NCBI RefSeq assembly: GCF_035704785.1 | Contig: NZ_DASSWP010000065.1 | Coordinates: forward strand, 1 to 51,654 | Reading direction: 5' to 3' | DNA from: Gracilimonas sp035704785 | GTDB lineage: Bacteria > Bacteroidota > Rhodothermia > Balneolales > Balneolaceae | Length of the DNA stretch: 51,654 nt | Shown here: positions 7,283 through 16,871 of the stretch, one piece after another | Layout: every line of letters begins with the position of its first letter | Numbering within the stretch: position 1 is the first letter of the stretch | Position numbers and translations under genes: made by a program | Notes under the pieces: generated by a model | Seen by the model: only the letters and a program-made list of their open reading frames with translations | What the model was told of the DNA's origin: nothing | Database searches by the model: none

Positions 7283-9568
7283 ATGAAAACATTCTCACTT
7301 CCATCTGAAGAACCCAAAGGCCGGCCGGACTTTCTTTCCACGCTGAATGAACAGCAGAAAAAAGCAGTAACCCACACCGATGGTCCACTGCTTATTGTAG
7401 CCGGTGCCGGCTCCGGAAAAACCCGGGTACTCACCTATCGAATCGCTTACCTTCTTCAGCAGTATAAAGCTGCTCCTGAGCAAATTTTAGCCCTTACCTT
7501 TACAAACAAAGCCGCAAGGGAGATGAAAGATCGGATTCAAAATCTGATCGGTGATAAGGGAAAAAAGCTATGGATGGGCACCTTCCACTCCATCTTCTCA
7601 AAGATCCTGCGGTTTGAAGCCGACAAGATCGGATACGGAGCTGATTTCACGATCTATGATTCCAATGATTCGCAGACGGTTGTTAAACAGATCTTGCAGG
7701 AATTGAATTTTGATCCCAAGGAGATTAAGCCCAAAACCATCCACAACAAGATCAGTGATTCCAAAAATCAGCTCATCGCTGCCGATACCTATCAGGAAAA
7801 GTTTGTAAGCAGTACCCTGGATGATATCACAGCTCGGGTGTATAAGGTCTACAACAAGCGATTGAAACAGAGCAACGCCATGGACTTTGACGATCTGCTG
7901 GTAAAGCCGATCGAGCTTTTTGAACTACACCCTGACTTACTTGAGAAGTATCAGGACCGCTTCAAGTATATCCTTATAGATGAGTATCAGGATACCAATC
8001 ACGCCCAGTATAAAGTGACCAAAATGCTGGCCGACAAATACCAGAATATTTGTGTAGTGGGGGATGATGCACAAAGTATTTACTCTTTTCGCGGAGCTGA
8101 CATTTCCAACATCCTGAATTTCAAAGAGGATTATGAAAATGCTACCCAGGTTCCTTTAGAGCAAAATTATCGGTCTACCAAAGCTATCCTTCAGTGTGCA
8201 GATTCCATCATTAAACAAAACACTAAACAGCTGAATAAAACCCTGTGGACTGAGCAGGACTATGGCGAGAGAATTACGGTACTGGAAAATTTTGATGAGC
8301 GGGATGAGGCTAATCGGGTAGCCAGCCACATTCAGAATTTAAAAATGAGTCAGGGTTATCAAAACAATGACTTTGCCATTCTGTATCGTACAAACTACCA
8401 ATCTCGGGTATTTGAGGAAGCTCTGCGCCGTAAAGACCTGACTTATCAATTGGTAGGCGGACTCTCCTTCTATCAGCGTAAAGAAATTAAAGATGTACTT
8501 GCATACCTGACGTTACTCGTGAATCCTCATGATGAAACGAATTTGTTAAGGATAATAAATGAACCATCAAGAGGGATAGGAAATAAATCCATTCAGGATC
8601 TCTTGAAGAAAGCACGGGGTGAAGGCAGGTCCATGTGGAGCGTGATTCAGCATGTAGAAGAACTGGATGTTTATAAGCCGGCAAAAGCACGGGTACGTGA
8701 ATTTGTGAATATGATCGACCGGCTTCGACAAGATCTGGAAAATGGGGAATCATTAGTAAATGTCACAAAATCAATGCTGGAACAGTCCGGCTATATGAGG
8801 GCATTGGTGGAAGAAAATTCTCATGAATCAATGATGAGACGTGATAATGTGATAGAATTACAAAATGCGATCTCCTATTACTCTAAAGGAAAATCAAAAC
8901 CTTCGCTTAGCGCGTTCCTTCAGGAGATCAGCCTTATTACCGATGCCGACAAGTTTGATGAAGATAAACCCGCCATTACCCTTATGACCGTGCATGCGTC
9001 CAAAGGCCTCGAATTTCCAGTGGTATTTATTGTCGGACTTGAAGAGAACCTCTTCCCTATGGGCGCAAGAGATAATTTTGATGTTGATATAGAAGAAGAA
9101 CGCCGTCTATTCTATGTGGCAATTACCCGGGCGGAACAACGTTTATACTTCAGTCATTGTCGAAGCCGTTTCAAATTTGGTGAAGAAACCCGGCAAGCCC
9201 GGTCCCGTTTTTTAGATGAAGTGGATGCCGGAGTTGTGCAAACAGAAACCGGGGCAACTATAACCCAAAAGAAAGATCGTTTCGAAAGTAAATCCTCCGA
9301 TTCATCAAATTATGAAGTTGATTACGACTGGAAACAATCTCAGACAAAAAAGACCTATAAATCACCTTCTGCTACCATTCAATATGACTATGAAGATGGA
9401 GAAGATCCCTTTCAGGTTGGAACCAAAGTAATACATAACAAATTTGGTCCCGGCAAGATCATTTCAAGGACCGGATTAGGAACAGATGCCAAAGTTGTTG
9501 TATTTTTTAAGAACAGAGGCCAGAAAAAGCTCATGCTACGAGCAGCCCCATTGCAGATAATAGATTAG
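7283..9568 (+). CDS. ATP-dependent DNA helicase, UvrD/PcrA/Rep family
   Basis: A 761-residue superfamily 1A 3'-5' helicase. It has the Q-motif LNEQQKKAV, Walker A AGAGSGKT (residues 40-47), motif II DEYQDTN, motif III GDDAQSIYSFRGAD, motif IV QNYRST, motif V LMTVHASKGLEFPVVF and motif VI YVAITRAEQRLYFS. The C-terminus carries the Tudor-like segment (VIHNKFGPGKIIS..DAKVVVFF) that is typical of PcrA/UvrD and contacts RNA polymerase. The protein unwinds DNA in nucleotide-excision and mismatch repair and removes RecA or stalled complexes. It is full length and preceded directly by the palindromic element. The family is sure; the choice between the names PcrA and UvrD is not. Confidence 0.94.
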   Translation: MKTFSLPSEEPKGRPDFLSTLNEQQKKAVTHTDGPLLIVAGAGSGKTRVLTYRIAYLLQQYKAAPEQILALTFTNKAAREMKDRIQNLIGDKGKKLWMGTFHSIFSKILRFEADKIGYGADFTIYDSNDSQTVVKQILQELNFDPKEIKPKTIHNKISDSKNQLIAADTYQEKFVSSTLDDITARVYKVYNKRLKQSNAMDFDDLLVKPIELFELHPDLLEKYQDRFKYILIDEYQDTNHAQYKVTKMLADKYQNICVVGDDAQSIYSFRGADISNILNFKEDYENATQVPLEQNYRSTKAILQCADSIIKQNTKQLNKTLWTEQDYGERITVLENFDERDEANRVASHIQNLKMSQGYQNNDFAILYRTNYQSRVFEEALRRKDLTYQLVGGLSFYQRKEIKDVLAYLTLLVNPHDETNLLRIINEPSRGIGNKSIQDLLKKARGEGRSMWSVIQHVEELDVYKPAKARVREFVNMIDRLRQDLENGESLVNVTKSMLEQSGYMRALVEENSHESMMRRDNVIELQNAISYYSKGKSKPSLSAFLQEISLITDADKFDEDKPAITLMTVHASKGLEFPVVFIVGLEENLFPMGARDNFDVDIEEERRLFYVAITRAEQRLYFSHCRSRFKFGEETRQARSRFLDEVDAGVVQTETGATITQKKDRFESKSSDSSNYEVDYDWKQSQTKKTYKSPSATIQYDYEDGEDPFQVGTKVIHNKFGPGKIISRTGLGTDAKVVVFFKNRGQKKLMLRAAPLQIID

Positions 9569-9593
9569 ATAAAAGGTTTTGAAGGACATTTAC

Positions 9594-11108
9594 ATGCGGC
9601 AGTTTATATTCTCTCTGCTCTTATTCTGTACAGTTCCGGCATTAAGCTATGCTCAGCCGGTATTTACTCCAAGAAATTTAGCCCTTGGTGGCGGTGGAAG
9701 TACCTACATCACCGATTATAATGCTAATTTTTATAATCCGGCCAATCTTATGATTCAGGAGCAGGAAGGTACATTTTCTTTCGGCGTTGGAATAACAGGT
9801 GCATACTTGGATGCTGTTTTAAATTACAATAGCCCCGGGGATCAGTTAAATAATGCCAAAAATTATATTAACATCTACAAACCGGGAAATACCGGCATTT
9901 CAGAAATGCAGAGAACAGAAATTCTCGAGCATAATTATCCCGGAAAAACTACTCAGTCGGATAACAGGCTTAGATTTGATGCAACACTGATTGGCATGAA
10001 ATGGATCAGGGAGAACAAAGCTTTCTCTGTTGCACTTAGAACCAGAACATCTTCAAGTATCAGGGTGGGTCAAGGCTGGTATACAGATTCATTTAAGAAC
10101 ATAACAGATGATACTGATATTCTGGATCGTTCATTGACGCATCGCTATCAAAGTCTGCACGAGATCTCATTTGGGTACGCAGAGTCTTTTCAGTTTTTAA
10201 CAAGGCTCACTCCCCGCATTGACAATTTCATAATCGGTATTGCCCCTAAACTGGTAATTGGAACAGGCTATCAAAATGCAGAATGGAATAACGTTTATGA
10301 GCAGGACACACAAACAAACACCATAAACCGAATTCAAAAGTTTAGTTATAACGCAACGGGAGAATTTGGAGCTTCAACCATAGCCTATTTGAACGGAACT
10401 CCAATAAATGATGCCAATGCACAGTCTTTTTCATCAAATCCTTTTAATGTGAACGGAATTGGAGCGGGTTTGGATATTGGGGTTACCTATCTGATCACTT
10501 TAGGAAGTGACCTATCGGCAGTTCGTCGTAACCAGCAACCAACAAAACGTTCTCTGAGGTTATCATTTTCAATGACCGACATTGGCTTTATTTCTTATAA
10601 TAACGATGAGATATCACTCTCCTTTCCCAGTGATACAACCACAGGAGTTTTAGCCCCTTCTCAAACTGCTGATGAAGCTTTTGTGGGAGGAAAAGGTCAA
10701 TACATAGATTTCATTCAAAAATTTGGAGAAGACAACCCCTTTATTGGCACTCCGAATAACCGGAGTACTTTTGCCACTCTCTTGCCCATAGCACTGCACG
10801 GGGGTGCATTACTGGAGATCAACCGCTTTAAACTAATGGGGGATGTAAGCATTGGGCTTACCAATAATGCATTTAACTCAACTAAGCTGATATCTTCTTT
10901 TGGAATGGAGCTGCGCCCGTTTTCATTTCTTCCTTTGAGAGGTGGTGTTCAATTTGAAGCACAACGCCCTGATTTTATAAGCATTGGCACCGGTATTGAA
11001 ACAAGAAAATGGGACCTTTCTCTGGCAGCGATCTTTACCCCCACCTCATTAGTCGAACAACCAACAATTACAGGCGCCGGTGTTGCTGCCCTTCAATTTC
11101 ACTTTTAA
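9594..11108 (+). CDS. Secreted outer-membrane beta-barrel-like protein, function unknown
   Basis: The start is placed at the ATG at 9594 because it gives a clean signal peptide (MRQFIFSLLLFCTVPALSYAQ). A TTG at 9579 would only add five residues. The ~500-residue mature part has alternating hydrophobic/polar strands, a GGGGSTYITDYNANFYNPANL start and an aromatic C-terminal residue (ALQFHF), as in outer-membrane barrels. The N-terminal LALGGGGS...NPANL pattern recalls PorV/FadL-like and DUF5723 proteins of Bacteroidota, but I cannot name a family securely. It follows the helicase gene by 25 nt and may be co-transcribed. No partner genes suggest a substrate. Confidence 0.7.
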   Translation: MRQFIFSLLLFCTVPALSYAQPVFTPRNLALGGGGSTYITDYNANFYNPANLMIQEQEGTFSFGVGITGAYLDAVLNYNSPGDQLNNAKNYINIYKPGNTGISEMQRTEILEHNYPGKTTQSDNRLRFDATLIGMKWIRENKAFSVALRTRTSSSIRVGQGWYTDSFKNITDDTDILDRSLTHRYQSLHEISFGYAESFQFLTRLTPRIDNFIIGIAPKLVIGTGYQNAEWNNVYEQDTQTNTINRIQKFSYNATGEFGASTIAYLNGTPINDANAQSFSSNPFNVNGIGAGLDIGVTYLITLGSDLSAVRRNQQPTKRSLRLSFSMTDIGFISYNNDEISLSFPSDTTTGVLAPSQTADEAFVGGKGQYIDFIQKFGEDNPFIGTPNNRSTFATLLPIALHGGALLEINRFKLMGDVSIGLTNNAFNSTKLISSFGMELRPFSFLPLRGGVQFEAQRPDFISIGTGIETRKWDLSLAAIFTPTSLVEQPTITGAGVAALQFHF

Positions 11109-11236
11109 TGCCTGACACTTTGCCCTACTTTACTGACAGGCAGCGGGTGATTATGACGGTTTGTATAAGATAAGTTAAATGGCTTCGTATTTGCCTCTAT
11201 TAAGTTAAAACAAAAAAATTCGCAGATAATTATTTT

Positions 11237-13780
11237 ATGAGACAACGTTTTGATTTATTTCAGGATCTGGACCAGTCCGATGACAACTTTGACGACTTTG
11301 AACAGGCTATTCCATTAATGTCTGAAGAGGAAGAAAAAGAGCTTACACAAGCTGAAATACCTGATAACCTCCCGATCCTACCATTAAAAAACACCGTATT
11401 ATTTCCCGGTGTAGTAGTTCCTATAACTGTTGGAAGAGACCGTTCACTTGCTCTTGTTAAAGAGGCCTATGAAGGCAACAAGATAATTGGAGTTGTTACT
11501 CAGAAAAATGAAGACATTGAAGAACCTGAATACAAGGACTTACATACCACCGGTACTGTTGCTCAAATTCTGAAGCTCATTAAAATGCCTGACGGCAGTA
11601 AGAGCATTGTAATTCAGGGCAAATCCAATTTCAAAGTAATGAATTTCACACAAAGTGATCCTTACTTCAAGGCAGATGTAGAAGCTTACCCAAAAGAAAT
11701 GGACATCGAAGGGCTTGAGTTGGATGCTTCTGTCCGCAACATCAAAGAGACAGCAAGCAAGATCATTAACATGTCACCGAATATTCCTTCGGAGGCTTCT
11801 ATTGCTGTGAACAACATAAACAGCCCTACTTTTTTATTGAATTTTATTTCCTCTAATCTCAATGTCTCTGTTTCAGATAAACAGTCTTTGTTAGAGATAC
11901 GTAAGTTTTCTGATAATCTAGACAAGGTCATGGAATTTCTGGAGAAAGAAGTTCAGGTGCTGGATATGAGCGAAAAGATCCGCACTAAGGTAAAATCAGA
12001 TATCGACGATCAGCAACGTGAATTTTACCTTCGCCAGCAAATGAAAGCCATTCAGGAAGAGCTTGGCGAAGATGCTGAACAGCAGGATATTGAAAAACTC
12101 CGGGAGCGGCTTGCAAAGAAAAAATTACCGGAAGACGCCAAAGAAACCGTTCAGAAAGAATTACAAAGACTGGAGATGACACCTAATGCTTCTCCAAACT
12201 ATGGGATCATCTATAGTTATGTGGAATGGATCTTAGATCTTCCCTGGGAAGAATTTTCCGAAGATAAACTGGATCTGAAGTATGCCCGAAAAGTATTAGA
12301 TGAAGATCATTACGGCTTGGAAAAAGTTAAAAAGAGAATTGTAGAATATCTGGCCGTATTGAAGCTAAAGAAAGATATGAAGGCTCCTATTCTTTGTTTT
12401 TATGGCCCTCCCGGTGTTGGTAAAACATCTCTTGGTAAATCAATTGCCCGTGCTTTAAATCGCGAATTTGAGCGATTTAGCCTAGGTGGAATTCGAGATG
12501 AAGCTGAGGTTCGCGGACACCGAAGAACATACATTGGTGCTTTACCAGGGCGAATTATTCGTTCCATGAAAAAAGCCGGTAAAGGAAATCCCGTAATCAT
12601 GCTGGATGAAATTGACAAAGTGGGAGCCGACTATCGTGGAGATCCTACTTCTGCCCTGCTTGAGGTTTTAGATCCGGAACAGAATAATACATTCACCGAC
12701 AACTACCTTGAGCTTGAATATGATCTTTCAAAAGTGATGTTCATTGCGACTGCCAACTCACTGGATACGATCCCTGCCCCACTTCGTGACCGGATGGAAA
12801 TCATTAATATCAGCGGATATACACTTGAAGAGAAAACACAGATCGCCAAGAAATATCTGATCCCTAAACAGATCGAAGAAAATGGATTAAGCGAGAAACA
12901 GATATCATTTACTAATGAGGCTATTGAACGGATTATAGATCAATATACCCGTGAGTCCGGAGTTCGTAACCTGGAACGACAGGTTGCCGGTGTTTGCCGG
13001 GGAGTAGCGGCCAAAATTGCATCTGATGAAATTGAAGAATTCGCTGTAGATGCTGATGATGTTGAGGAGTATCTGGGCAAACGCAAATTCTTTAGCGATG
13101 CTGCTGAGCGAACAACCGTTCCCGGTGTAGCCACAGGCCTAGCCTGGACACCTTACGGAGGCGACATCTTGTTCATTGAAGCAAGTGTCTCGAAAGGCTC
13201 CGGTAAATTGAATATCACCGGACAATTAGGTGATGTGATGAAAGAGTCAGCCATGCTGGCAATATCATACCTAAAAGCCCATTCTGATGAAATTGGTATT
13301 CCTGAAGAAGCTTTTAAATATTGGGACCTTCACGTCCACGTTCCGGCCGGTGCCGTTCCTAAAGATGGACCATCTGCCGGGGTTTCACTTATGACAGCCA
13401 TTGCTTCCATCTTTACACAGCGAAAGGTTAAAGGCACTATTGCCCTGACAGGAGAGATCACTCTTCGTGGTTTAGTTCTTCCTGTGGGTGGAATCAAAGA
13501 AAAAGTGCTTGCTGCAAAACGTGCAGGCATTAAACAGGTATTGCTTCCTCAGAAAAATGAGAAAGATGTTGCCGAAATTGAAGAAGATGTGATAGGCAAT
13601 CTCAAAGTTGAGTATTTGGATCGCATGGAACCGTTATTGGACATCATACTTGAAAAAGAACCGGTACAAGATCCGAAAGAATTTTTCAAAGTCAGTGAAT
13701 CACATAAAGCCGCTGTAAGTGGAAGTAATGGTAAAATTCCTGCAGAAGATGTTAATGTGACAAGCAAAGATGCTAACTAA
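11237..13780 (+). CDS. lon: ATP-dependent protease La (Lon)
   Basis: An 847-residue Lon: N-terminal LON substrate-recognition domain (LPILPLKNTVLFPGVVVPITVGR, residues ~43-250), coiled-coil linker, AAA+ module with Walker A GPPGVGKT (390-397) and Walker B VIMLDEID. The C-terminal peptidase has the Ser-Lys dyad, S713 in DGPSAG and K756 in GGIKEKVLAA. It degrades misfolded and regulatory proteins in the cytoplasm. N- and C-terminal tails (the acidic QDLDQSDDNFDDFEQ start and a ~45-residue end) extend beyond the E. coli enzyme, as is common in this phylum. It is the only gene of its unit, closed by a strong terminator. Confidence 0.97.
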   Translation: MRQRFDLFQDLDQSDDNFDDFEQAIPLMSEEEEKELTQAEIPDNLPILPLKNTVLFPGVVVPITVGRDRSLALVKEAYEGNKIIGVVTQKNEDIEEPEYKDLHTTGTVAQILKLIKMPDGSKSIVIQGKSNFKVMNFTQSDPYFKADVEAYPKEMDIEGLELDASVRNIKETASKIINMSPNIPSEASIAVNNINSPTFLLNFISSNLNVSVSDKQSLLEIRKFSDNLDKVMEFLEKEVQVLDMSEKIRTKVKSDIDDQQREFYLRQQMKAIQEELGEDAEQQDIEKLRERLAKKKLPEDAKETVQKELQRLEMTPNASPNYGIIYSYVEWILDLPWEEFSEDKLDLKYARKVLDEDHYGLEKVKKRIVEYLAVLKLKKDMKAPILCFYGPPGVGKTSLGKSIARALNREFERFSLGGIRDEAEVRGHRRTYIGALPGRIIRSMKKAGKGNPVIMLDEIDKVGADYRGDPTSALLEVLDPEQNNTFTDNYLELEYDLSKVMFIATANSLDTIPAPLRDRMEIINISGYTLEEKTQIAKKYLIPKQIEENGLSEKQISFTNEAIERIIDQYTRESGVRNLERQVAGVCRGVAAKIASDEIEEFAVDADDVEEYLGKRKFFSDAAERTTVPGVATGLAWTPYGGDILFIEASVSKGSGKLNITGQLGDVMKESAMLAISYLKAHSDEIGIPEEAFKYWDLHVHVPAGAVPKDGPSAGVSLMTAIASIFTQRKVKGTIALTGEITLRGLVLPVGGIKEKVLAAKRAGIKQVLLPQKNEKDVAEIEEDVIGNLKVEYLDRMEPLLDIILEKEPVQDPKEFFKVSESHKAAVSGSNGKIPAEDVNVTSKDAN

Positions 13781-13821
13781 AAAGCTTATTACATAAATTT
13801 TTTAACCATCAATGTTTTAAA

Positions 13822-13850
13822 AAGCCACTTTCTTTGCAAGTGGCTTTTTT
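13822..13850 (+). terminator. Intrinsic terminator after lon
   Basis: 9-bp perfect stem AAGCCACTT / AAGTGGCTT with a 7-nt loop (TCTTTGC) and a T-run. It lies 42 nt past the lon stop codon. Confidence 0.88.
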
Positions 13851-13916
13851 ATGAATTGATAAATTTATTCTTAGGCCGGGTATAAATTAATTTTCATCGG
13901 TAGTTAAAATCTTCTC

Positions 13917-13946
13917 TTGTTAATCCCTTACTCTTCCTTATTTTTG
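13917..13946 (+). promoter_or_regulatory. Strong Bacteroidota-type promoter giving a leaderless rsgA mRNA
   Basis: TTG (13917-13919), exactly 19 nt, then TATTTTTG (13939-13946), a full match to TAnnTTTG. The rsgA ATG is at 13951, only 4 nt further on, which is about where transcription should start. The mRNA would therefore begin at or within a few bases of the start codon. Confidence 0.6.
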
Positions 13947-13950
13947 GCGC

Positions 13951-14859
13951 ATGCAACAAGGAAGAGTAATACAATCAACCGGCAGCTGGTATCTTGTTGA
14001 TACCGGTGATGAAATAATTGAGTCCAGACTGCCCGGCCGCTTTAGGCTAGAAGGGAAAGAAGTTACCAATCCTCTGGCTGTTGGTGATAAGGTTGACCTT
14101 ACCATAAATGATGATGGAACCGGAAATATTGAAAAGATCCATGTGCGGGAAAACTACATAACCCGGCAGGCCACACATGGTAAAAGAGGCGAACAGATCT
14201 TGGTTTCCAATTTAGATCAGGCCTGTGTAGTACAATCGATAAAACAACCCAAACTGAAAGAAGGGTTTATAGATCGCTTTCTTGTAACCTGTGAGGCCTA
14301 TGAAGTCCATGCTGTTGTAATTATCAATAAACTGGACCTTGCAAAGAGTGGCGGAAAGGCTTTTGCAGAAGAACTCAGGGAGCTTTATACGAGCCTTGGG
14401 TATGCGTTTTTAACCACCAGCATTGAGGATCATCAATCTCTCAAAAAACTAAAAGAACTTCTAACGGATAAAACCACTGCATTCATTGGGCCCTCCGGGG
14501 TGGGAAAAACAAGCTTGATCAATGCTTTAGACCCAAATTTCGATTTTAAGGTAAATGAAATTTCTGATTTCTCAAGCAAAGGTAAACACACCACTACTTT
14601 TGCACGGCTTATACCTCTTAGTTTTGGAGGCTTTATAGCAGATACTCCGGGAATCAGGGAGTTTGGGCTTGTGAACATTGAACCGTGGGAGCTCTCCTTA
14701 TTCTTTCCTGAAATGCTGGAGCCCAGAGAAAATTGCCAGTTCAGCAATTGTACGCACGAGCATGAACCAAAGTGTGGTGTAGCAGAAGCTTTTGAACGTG
14801 GAGAGATCGCAGCCAGCAGATACAATTCATACCTGAATATGCTGGATTCACTTAAGTAA
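13951..14859 (+). CDS. rsgA: Ribosome small-subunit-dependent GTPase A
   Basis: A 302-residue circularly permuted GTPase that helps 30S maturation. It has an N-terminal OB fold (residues 1-70), then the G motifs in permuted order: NKLD (126-129, G4) before GPSGVGKT (180-187, G1) and DTPGIREF (G3). The C-terminal zinc knuckle is C262, C267, H269, C275 (CQFSNCTHEHEPKC). All diagnostic residues are present. It stands between the lon terminator and a secreted-protein gene. The start codon lies directly under a -7 box, so translation probably starts on a leaderless mRNA. An earlier in-frame start is unlikely because of the promoter. Confidence 0.96.
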   Translation: MQQGRVIQSTGSWYLVDTGDEIIESRLPGRFRLEGKEVTNPLAVGDKVDLTINDDGTGNIEKIHVRENYITRQATHGKRGEQILVSNLDQACVVQSIKQPKLKEGFIDRFLVTCEAYEVHAVVIINKLDLAKSGGKAFAEELRELYTSLGYAFLTTSIEDHQSLKKLKELLTDKTTAFIGPSGVGKTSLINALDPNFDFKVNEISDFSSKGKHTTTFARLIPLSFGGFIADTPGIREFGLVNIEPWELSLFFPEMLEPRENCQFSNCTHEHEPKCGVAEAFERGEIAASRYNSYLNMLDSLK

Positions 14860-14940
14860 AGGAGAATTTAATACTTCAAAGAAAGTGTTCCCTCTCTCCA
14901 AAATTATACTGATATTACATCCATCACTTAACAGATATCA

Positions 14941-14946
14941 AGGAGA
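14941..14946 (+). promoter_or_regulatory. Shine-Dalgarno-like site deciding the DUF6588 start
   Basis: AGGAGA ends 4 nt before the ATG at 14951. Such a site is uncommon upstream of the other genes here and supports this ATG over the in-frame GTG at 14885 and the ATG at 14975. Confidence 0.5.
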
Positions 14947-14950
14947 ACTA

Positions 14951-16054
14951 ATGAATAACATCTACTATAAAACTATGAAGACTGCTTTTACCTTACTGAT
15001 AATAAGCATGGCTACCGTAAGTACAGCCTATGCACAACTTGGCGATATTGGAGCCTTTCTTAGAGCCGGTGCCGATGACGCTACTATTTTGACGAAAGAA
15101 TATTTAAAACCATTTCCAACAGGTTTCGGAACCGGACTAAATGCAGGATGGACTGAAAGCGCTGCACCCAAAAAAACACTGGGATTCAGCCTTCAAATAA
15201 GACCTTCTATTGCAATAGTGCCCGGTTCAGACCAGTCATTTGACATCTCTACTCTTGGACTTGATAAAATTGTAGTAGCCAATGGCAATGATCCTGTAAC
15301 TTCTACCATCGCAGGTTCAAAAGGCAGTGGCCCGCTATTGGAAATATATGATGATCCCGACGCAAATAACCCAAATAAAATTGGTGAATTCACTATGCCC
15401 GGGGGAAGCGGATTTTCATTTGTGCCCGCCCCTATTGTACAAGCAAGCATAGGTTTGGTCAAAAAAACGGATCTTACCTTGCGTTATTTCCCCGAAACAA
15501 AGATTGGAGATTATGGAAGCTTCAGTATATTTGGAGGTGCTATAAAGCATGAGCTTTCTCAATGGCTGCCCGGAGGTAAATTATTACCTGTAGACATTTC
15601 TCTGATGCTTGGATATAACAAGATCGGTGTTGATGCCGGTTTAGCTTTGGAAGAAACCGGTACAAGAGATCCTAACGATCCTAACCTCACTTCCAATCCG
15701 ACTCCAGACTTTAACTCTCAAGAAGTAGTAACTACAACCGAAACATTTGTTGTAAATGCTTTAGTCGGTAAATCGTTGCCTTTGATCAGTGTGTATGGTG
15801 GTGTTGGCTACCAAAAAGCTACTTTTGATCTAAGTGTGGATGGAGACTATCCCGTACCTTCTTACAATCCAATAACTCCAGGAGAGGATTACATTGTCCT
15901 CTCTGATCCTATTTCTTTTTCAATGGATAGCGAAAGTTCTTTTCATACCCTGGCAGGTTTTAGACTGCGTTTAGGAGTTTTAGCTATCTATGGTGAGGCA
16001 ACGCTTGCTAATTATTTCACAGCAAATGCCGGTATTGGTATAAGCTTTAGATAA
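14951..16054 (+). CDS. Secreted DUF6588-like outer-membrane protein
   Basis: A 367-residue protein with a signal sequence (MKTAFTLLIISMATVSTAYAQ, after a short N-terminal stretch). The mature protein begins LGDIGAFLRAGADDATILTKEYLKPFPTGFGTGLNAGW, which matches what I know of the DUF6588 family: acidic, exported, probably barrel-forming proteins of Bacteroidota with unknown role. The rest is strand-like with Gly/aromatic alternation and ends in a barrel-type strand (GIGISFR). The gene is 91 nt downstream of rsgA and shares a bidirectional terminator with the converging export cluster. Family assignment is by recall of the N-terminal motif; function is unknown. Confidence 0.72.
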   Translation: MNNIYYKTMKTAFTLLIISMATVSTAYAQLGDIGAFLRAGADDATILTKEYLKPFPTGFGTGLNAGWTESAAPKKTLGFSLQIRPSIAIVPGSDQSFDISTLGLDKIVVANGNDPVTSTIAGSKGSGPLLEIYDDPDANNPNKIGEFTMPGGSGFSFVPAPIVQASIGLVKKTDLTLRYFPETKIGDYGSFSIFGGAIKHELSQWLPGGKLLPVDISLMLGYNKIGVDAGLALEETGTRDPNDPNLTSNPTPDFNSQEVVTTTETFVVNALVGKSLPLISVYGGVGYQKATFDLSVDGDYPVPSYNPITPGEDYIVLSDPISFSMDSESSFHTLAGFRLRLGVLAIYGEATLANYFTANAGIGISFR

Positions 16055-16080
16055 ATTCCATCTATCGATTTAAGAACAAA

Positions 16081-16110
16081 AAAAAAGGCGCTCAAATGAG
16101 CGCCTTTTTT
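16081..16110. terminator. Bidirectional terminator between DUF6588 gene and export cluster
   Basis: An almost perfect palindrome: A-run + GGCGCTCA / TGAGCGCC + T-run. It sits 27 nt past either stop codon of two converging genes and would work on both strands. Confidence 0.9.
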
Positions 16111-16137
16111 TATATCTAAATTTTCTTATTGAACATT

Positions 16138-16863
16138 CTAATCAGCAATGTTATGGTCAGCCAAAACTGGGGAATCAACAATTTCATCAGTTTCAATGAT
16201 TCCATCCCTAAGCCGGATAATGCGTCGTGCATGATCGGCAATTTCCTGCTCATGAGTTACCACGATAATGGTATTACCCTGTTGGTAAAGCTCTTCAAAC
16301 AATAACATGATCTCTTCCCCTGTTTTGGTATCCAGGTTTCCCGTAGGCTCATCAGCCAGTAAAATGGAGGGGTTATTCACTAAAGCCCGGGCAATGGCCA
16401 CACGCTGACGCTGACCGCCCGAAAGCTCATTCGGCTTGTGGTCAACCCGATCTCCAAGTCCGACTTTTGTAAGTACTTCAGTTGCACGCTTTTTACGATC
16501 TGCCGACTTCATGCCTGCATAGATCAAAGGAAGTTCGGCATTCGCCAGGCAGGATGTTCTTGGTAACAAATTGAAAGTTTGAAACACAAAACCAATTTCC
16601 CGATTTCTTATTTCAGCCAGCTCTGCATCATCCATCTTGCTGACTCTGTTATTGTTCAGGATATATTCTCCGGATGTTGGAGTATCAAGGCAGCCGATCA
16701 TATTCATCAGAGTTGATTTACCGGAACCGGATGGCCCCATGATGGCTATATACTCATTTTCCAGAATATCAAAACTGACCCCGGCAAGGGCATGCACTTC
16801 AGTTTGCCCCATTTGGTACACCTTGGTAAGATCTGTTATCTGTATTACAGGCTTTCTAGACAT
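16138..16863 (-). CDS. ABC transporter ATPase, MacB/LolD type
   Basis: A 241-residue nucleotide-binding subunit: Walker A GPSGSGKST (43-51), Q-loop at Q95 in FVFQTFNLL, signature LSGGQ (147-151), Walker B ILLADEPTGNLD (D171-E172) and H-loop VTHEQE. The EPTGNLD and FQTFNLL segments are typical of the LolD/MacB/FtsE group that powers mechanotransmission rather than pore transport. It is the last gene of a minus-strand set with an adaptor (8 nt upstream), a TolC-like channel and, further up, two MacB-type permeases. It most likely energises both permeases. The substrate cannot be told from the sequence. Confidence 0.93.
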   Translation of the reverse strand: MSRKPVIQITDLTKVYQMGQTEVHALAGVSFDILENEYIAIMGPSGSGKSTLMNMIGCLDTPTSGEYILNNNRVSKMDDAELAEIRNREIGFVFQTFNLLPRTSCLANAELPLIYAGMKSADRKKRATEVLTKVGLGDRVDHKPNELSGGQRQRVAIARALVNNPSILLADEPTGNLDTKTGEEIMLLFEELYQQGNTIIVVTHEQEIADHARRIIRLRDGIIETDEIVDSPVLADHNIAD

Positions 16864-16871
16864 AAAATTAT

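Noticed and set aside
11109..11142. Terminator after the outer-membrane protein gene (TGCCTG/CAGGCA)
   Set aside because: Only 6 bp with a 22-nt loop and no T-run.
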